Below, in pieces: positions 61,603-64,000 of a stretch of 64,000 bases of DNA (the first letter of the stretch is position 1; each line of letters begins with the position of its first letter). The stretch covers positions 434,001-498,000 of the forward strand of contig CP082782.1 of the NCBI GenBank assembly GCA_028752135.1, given 5' to 3'. A model generated the notes under the pieces. It saw only the letters and a program-made list of their open reading frames with translations, did no database searches and was not told the DNA's origin. The position numbers and the translations under genes were made by a program. The stretch comes from Ehrlichia sp028752135. Its GTDB lineage: Bacteria > Pseudomonadota > Alphaproteobacteria > Rickettsiales > Anaplasmataceae.

Positions 61603-62706
61603 TTAACATATCCATCCTCCTCCTAACATTCTATCTTGATCATAAATAACACATGCCTGGCCAGGAGTAATTGTACAGTAACTGTCTTTTAATAGTACTG
61701 TTGCCTCATTAATATTACTTGGGTAAATTATTGCTGTACTACCTGTATGAGATGATCTTAGTTTAACTTTAACATCTAGTCCATTGTGTGGAATTCCTTC
61801 TTTAATTAGCCAGTTTATTTCTTTTATGTATAGCTTGTTTCTCAATAATGCAGATTTTGGTCCTACTGTTACTTCGTTAGTGTCTGGGTTTAGTTGTATT
61901 ACATATAATGGTTCTTTTGAAGATAATCCTATACCTCTCCTTTGTCCAACCGTAAAATTTACTATCCCTTGATGTTCGCCTAATATGTTTCCACTAATGT
62001 CTATAATGTTTCCTTTCTTTATAGTTTGTGGTCTTAATTGTGAAATTGTATTTTTATATGTGTCTGTTACAAAACATATATTTTGACTGTCAGGTTTATT
62101 TGCTACTTGTAAGTTAAAATATTGTGCTAATTTTCTAATGTCATCTTTATGAAAGTTACCTAATGGAAATCTAAGGAATTTTAATTGTTCGATTGTTGTT
62201 GCAAACAAAAAATAACTTTGATCTTTTTTTGTATCTTTACTTGAATATACATATATCTCATGATCTTCTTCTATTTTTCTAATGTAATGTCCAGTAACTA
62301 AAACGTCTGCACCAAGTGATTTTGTTGTATTAAGCAAATCTCTAAATTTTATTACTTGATTGCATTTTACACACGGTATGGGAGTTTTTCCTTGTATGTA
62401 TGTATCTATAAAGTTCTCAATTACCTCTTCTTTGAATACTTTTTCATAGTTAAGAGTGTAATGGGGAAATCCCATACTTGCTGCTACTTGCTTTGCATCC
62501 CTTGCATCTTGACTTCCACAGCATGCACTTGTTGCACTATTAGTGTTATATAGCTGTAGAGTTACTCCAATGACTTTGTATCCTAATTTGTAAAGTAGTG
62601 CTGCTGCTACTGAACTATCAACTCCTCCAGACATTGCTACAACTGCGGTTGTTGATGATGGAGATTTTCCCTTAACTAATGGATCTATTTTGAAGTTATC
62701 AAGCAT
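61603..62706 (-). CDS. mnmA: tRNA-specific 2-thiouridylase MnmA
   Basis: Puts sulfur on U34 of Lys, Glu and Gln tRNAs. 367 residues with the PP-loop MSGGVDSSVAAALL (residues 25-38), CVKCNQVIKF with the first catalytic cysteine, DVLVTGHYIRK, KPDSQNICFV with the second, and the C-terminal GQRRGIG and YCTITPGQACVIYD domains. Normal length for alphaproteobacteria. Confidence 0.97.
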   Translation of the reverse strand: MLDNFKIDPLVKGKSPSSTTAVVAMSGGVDSSVAAALLYKLGYKVIGVTLQLYNTNSATSACCGSQDARDAKQVAASMGFPHYTLNYEKVFKEEVIENFIDTYIQGKTPIPCVKCNQVIKFRDLLNTTKSLGADVLVTGHYIRKIEEDHEIYVYSSKDTKKDQSYFLFATTIEQLKFLRFPLGNFHKDDIRKLAQYFNLQVANKPDSQNICFVTDTYKNTISQLRPQTIKKGNIIDISGNILGEHQGIVNFTVGQRRGIGLSSKEPLYVIQLNPDTNEVTVGPKSALLRNKLYIKEINWLIKEGIPHNGLDVKVKLRSSHTGSTAIIYPSNINEATVLLKDSYCTITPGQACVIYDQDRMLGGGWIC

Positions 62707-63235
62707 GATTTGTAGAGTACCTTTTTAGTATTATATGTAACATTTACCTATAAAGTATATAATATGATTTTATATTAATTACTTTAAAGTTTATTATATT
62801 AGTAACTTATATTTATATCCATCTGGAAGCAATCTTTAATTGGCGTATAAGTATATATTATCGGTTAAATTAGAGAATTAGTATATTGCTTATAATAAAT
62901 TATCAAGGTTTGTTTTGATCGTTTAATTGTATAGCTAAATTCTTATTTTGTTGACTTTACTATTGAGCTTGTATCTGTGTATCGTAGTTAAGTAATATTT
63001 AAAGAGATATCAATTTTATATTACTTTTAATATAGGTAATTAACTAATAGAAGAGTTATTATTGGTAATCTCTGTCAGTTGGTGATGTTTTGTATGTTAA
63101 GAGTGAATTTTTGTTTAATTGTTTATATTCTATATTTAACCTTTTAGTATTGAGGATATTAACATACTATTATTTAGTATTAGTAATAAAAGGAACGTTG
63201 ATATATTGTTTTGAAATTGTAAAGAAAATTCATTG
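62707..63235. other. Gap between mnmA and the PilT-like gene
   Basis: About 530 AT-rich bases; nothing recognised. Confidence 0.55.
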
Positions 63236-64000
63236 TTAAAAGAAATCATTGTTGTTAAATTCAGAACTTAGTTGGTCTGTATCTGATAGTTTTTTTAATA
63301 TTTCTTGTATATCGTGATAGTGTATTTGGTGATCATCTATAAGTTGATTTATTTTTTTAATTATACCTGAATTTTTAATTTCTAATAGTTTATCTTCTCT
63401 TATATGTTGCTTTATATCTGCGTTACATTCTGTAATGTCATATAAATATAAACTATCTGAATATGGTGCTCTGTTTATAAATATTTGTGTTACTATTGCT
63501 GTGAGATGTGTTGATAATGTACTGAGAATGGATTTCTTATGCGGAAATAATATTGCGATTGATTCTAAAGCACATGAACATGAAATTGCATCAATGAAAG
63601 CTATAACTGGTAATCCCATATTGATACATATAATAGCTGTCTGTATTAAGTTTATATTGTTGAAATTACTTAATAATATAATGTCAGCTGCTTGATTCTT
63701 AATAAACATAGGGTCAGCTTGTGATAAATTATATGTATTTATTAAGGATTTATTTGCTTTTGGAATAGGTACATTGTTATCACTAAAGATTAGAGTATGT
63801 TTTTTTTGATTGTTATTAATTTCTTGTAGTATCAGTGGTAGAGTGTAGTTATTGCTGTTATATGTATCTCCGGTGAATAACAGTAAACCCTTTGGTAGTT
63901 TATTAATCATTATATCTAACTCTTTTTCAAATTCTGATTTTACTATCGGTTCATTTTTTATTATATTAACTATAAGTTTGACATCTTGGTTATTATATGA
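63236..64000 (-). CDS. Degenerate PilT/GspE-like secretion ATPase, partial at the window edge
   Basis: The frame is open from the stop at 63236 through the window end, so the N-terminus is outside; ATG 63910 is only an internal methionine. LPKGLLLFTGDTYNSNNYTL aligns with PRGLILVTGPTGSGKSTTL of PilT: the Walker A glycine-lysine core is lost. AADIILLSNFNNINLIQTAI aligns with PDVILVGEMRDLETAEIAL, so the Walker B region has also lost its acidic residue. LPVIAFIDAISCSCALESIA fits GHLVLATLHTNSAAESID without the His box, and LSTHLTAIVTQIFI fits the arm that follows. ATP hydrolysis is unlikely. It could be a relic or a structural homologue. Confidence 0.65.
   Translation of the reverse strand, partial: SYNNQDVKLIVNIIKNEPIVKSEFEKELDIMINKLPKGLLLFTGDTYNSNNYTLPLILQEINNNQKKHTLIFSDNNVPIPKANKSLINTYNLSQADPMFIKNQAADIILLSNFNNINLIQTAIICINMGLPVIAFIDAISCSCALESIAILFPHKKSILSTLSTHLTAIVTQIFINRAPYSDSLYLYDITECNADIKQHIREDKLLEIKNSGIIKKINQLIDDHQIHYHDIQEILKKLSDTDQLSSEFNNNDFF

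Overview
The window is a piece of an AT-rich alphaproteobacterial genome from the Anaplasmataceae, almost certainly an Ehrlichia close to E. chaffeensis or E. canis. The evidence is very low GC, long AT-rich gaps between single genes or short operons, PleC-type and PAS signalling proteins, a DnaA-regulator (HdaA) gene overlapping thiD, sdhC-sdhD beside an rRNA locus, a tig-clpP-clpX-lon block, and lineage-specific families (paired EndoU-like secreted proteins, ankyrin/membrane protein, tandem basic proteins). The species cannot be fixed from the sequence alone.

Layout. 0-2.3 kb: two secreted EndoU-like paralogues. 2.8-8.1 kb: dnaE (broken) and a degenerate AroA homologue. 8.1-10.5 kb: an rRNA promoter, then a stretch that is not Ehrlichia-like: poly-G/poly-T noise followed by about 1.2 kb of gammaproteobacterial (Enterobacterales-type) 16S rRNA that runs directly into a 5'-truncated sdhC. 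10.5-20 kb: a membrane protein, thiD-hdaA, rpsD with tRNA-Leu, iscX, a PAS protein, a broken GNAT gene, pgpA and a small lipoprotein. 20-31 kb: two tRNAs, tig-clpP-clpX-lon, a CAU tRNA, fmt, trhO, ppsR. 32-49 kb: thiE with a dead ThiD-like N-terminus, corC/tlyC, yggT-ftsK, a membrane protein, argD, pleC, mutL (broken), dprA, acpP-fabF. 49-58.5 kb: an accessory island with a broken NLS-bearing protein, four tandem basic paralogues and a large ankyrin/transmembrane protein. 58.5-64 kb: rpmG, a second degenerate PgpA-like protein with dsbB, coq7, mnmA, and a degenerate PilT/GspE-like ATPase that runs off the window.

Quality of the sequence. Six genes carry seven single-base frameshifts, all placeable at A or T runs, and dnaE also has an in-frame amber stop. 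In each gene, repairing the shifts restores one uninterrupted frame of the expected length. Because dnaE is essential, and because of the foreign 16S segment flanked by noise, the simplest reading is an unfinished draft assembly with homopolymer errors and one contaminant chimera. Real phase variation or decay remains possible for the accessory genes.

The best candidates for undescribed biology are the 49.5-58.5 kb island, with paralogues sharing a basic N-terminus and a C-terminal TELNNI-type motif, and the EndoU-like secreted pair.
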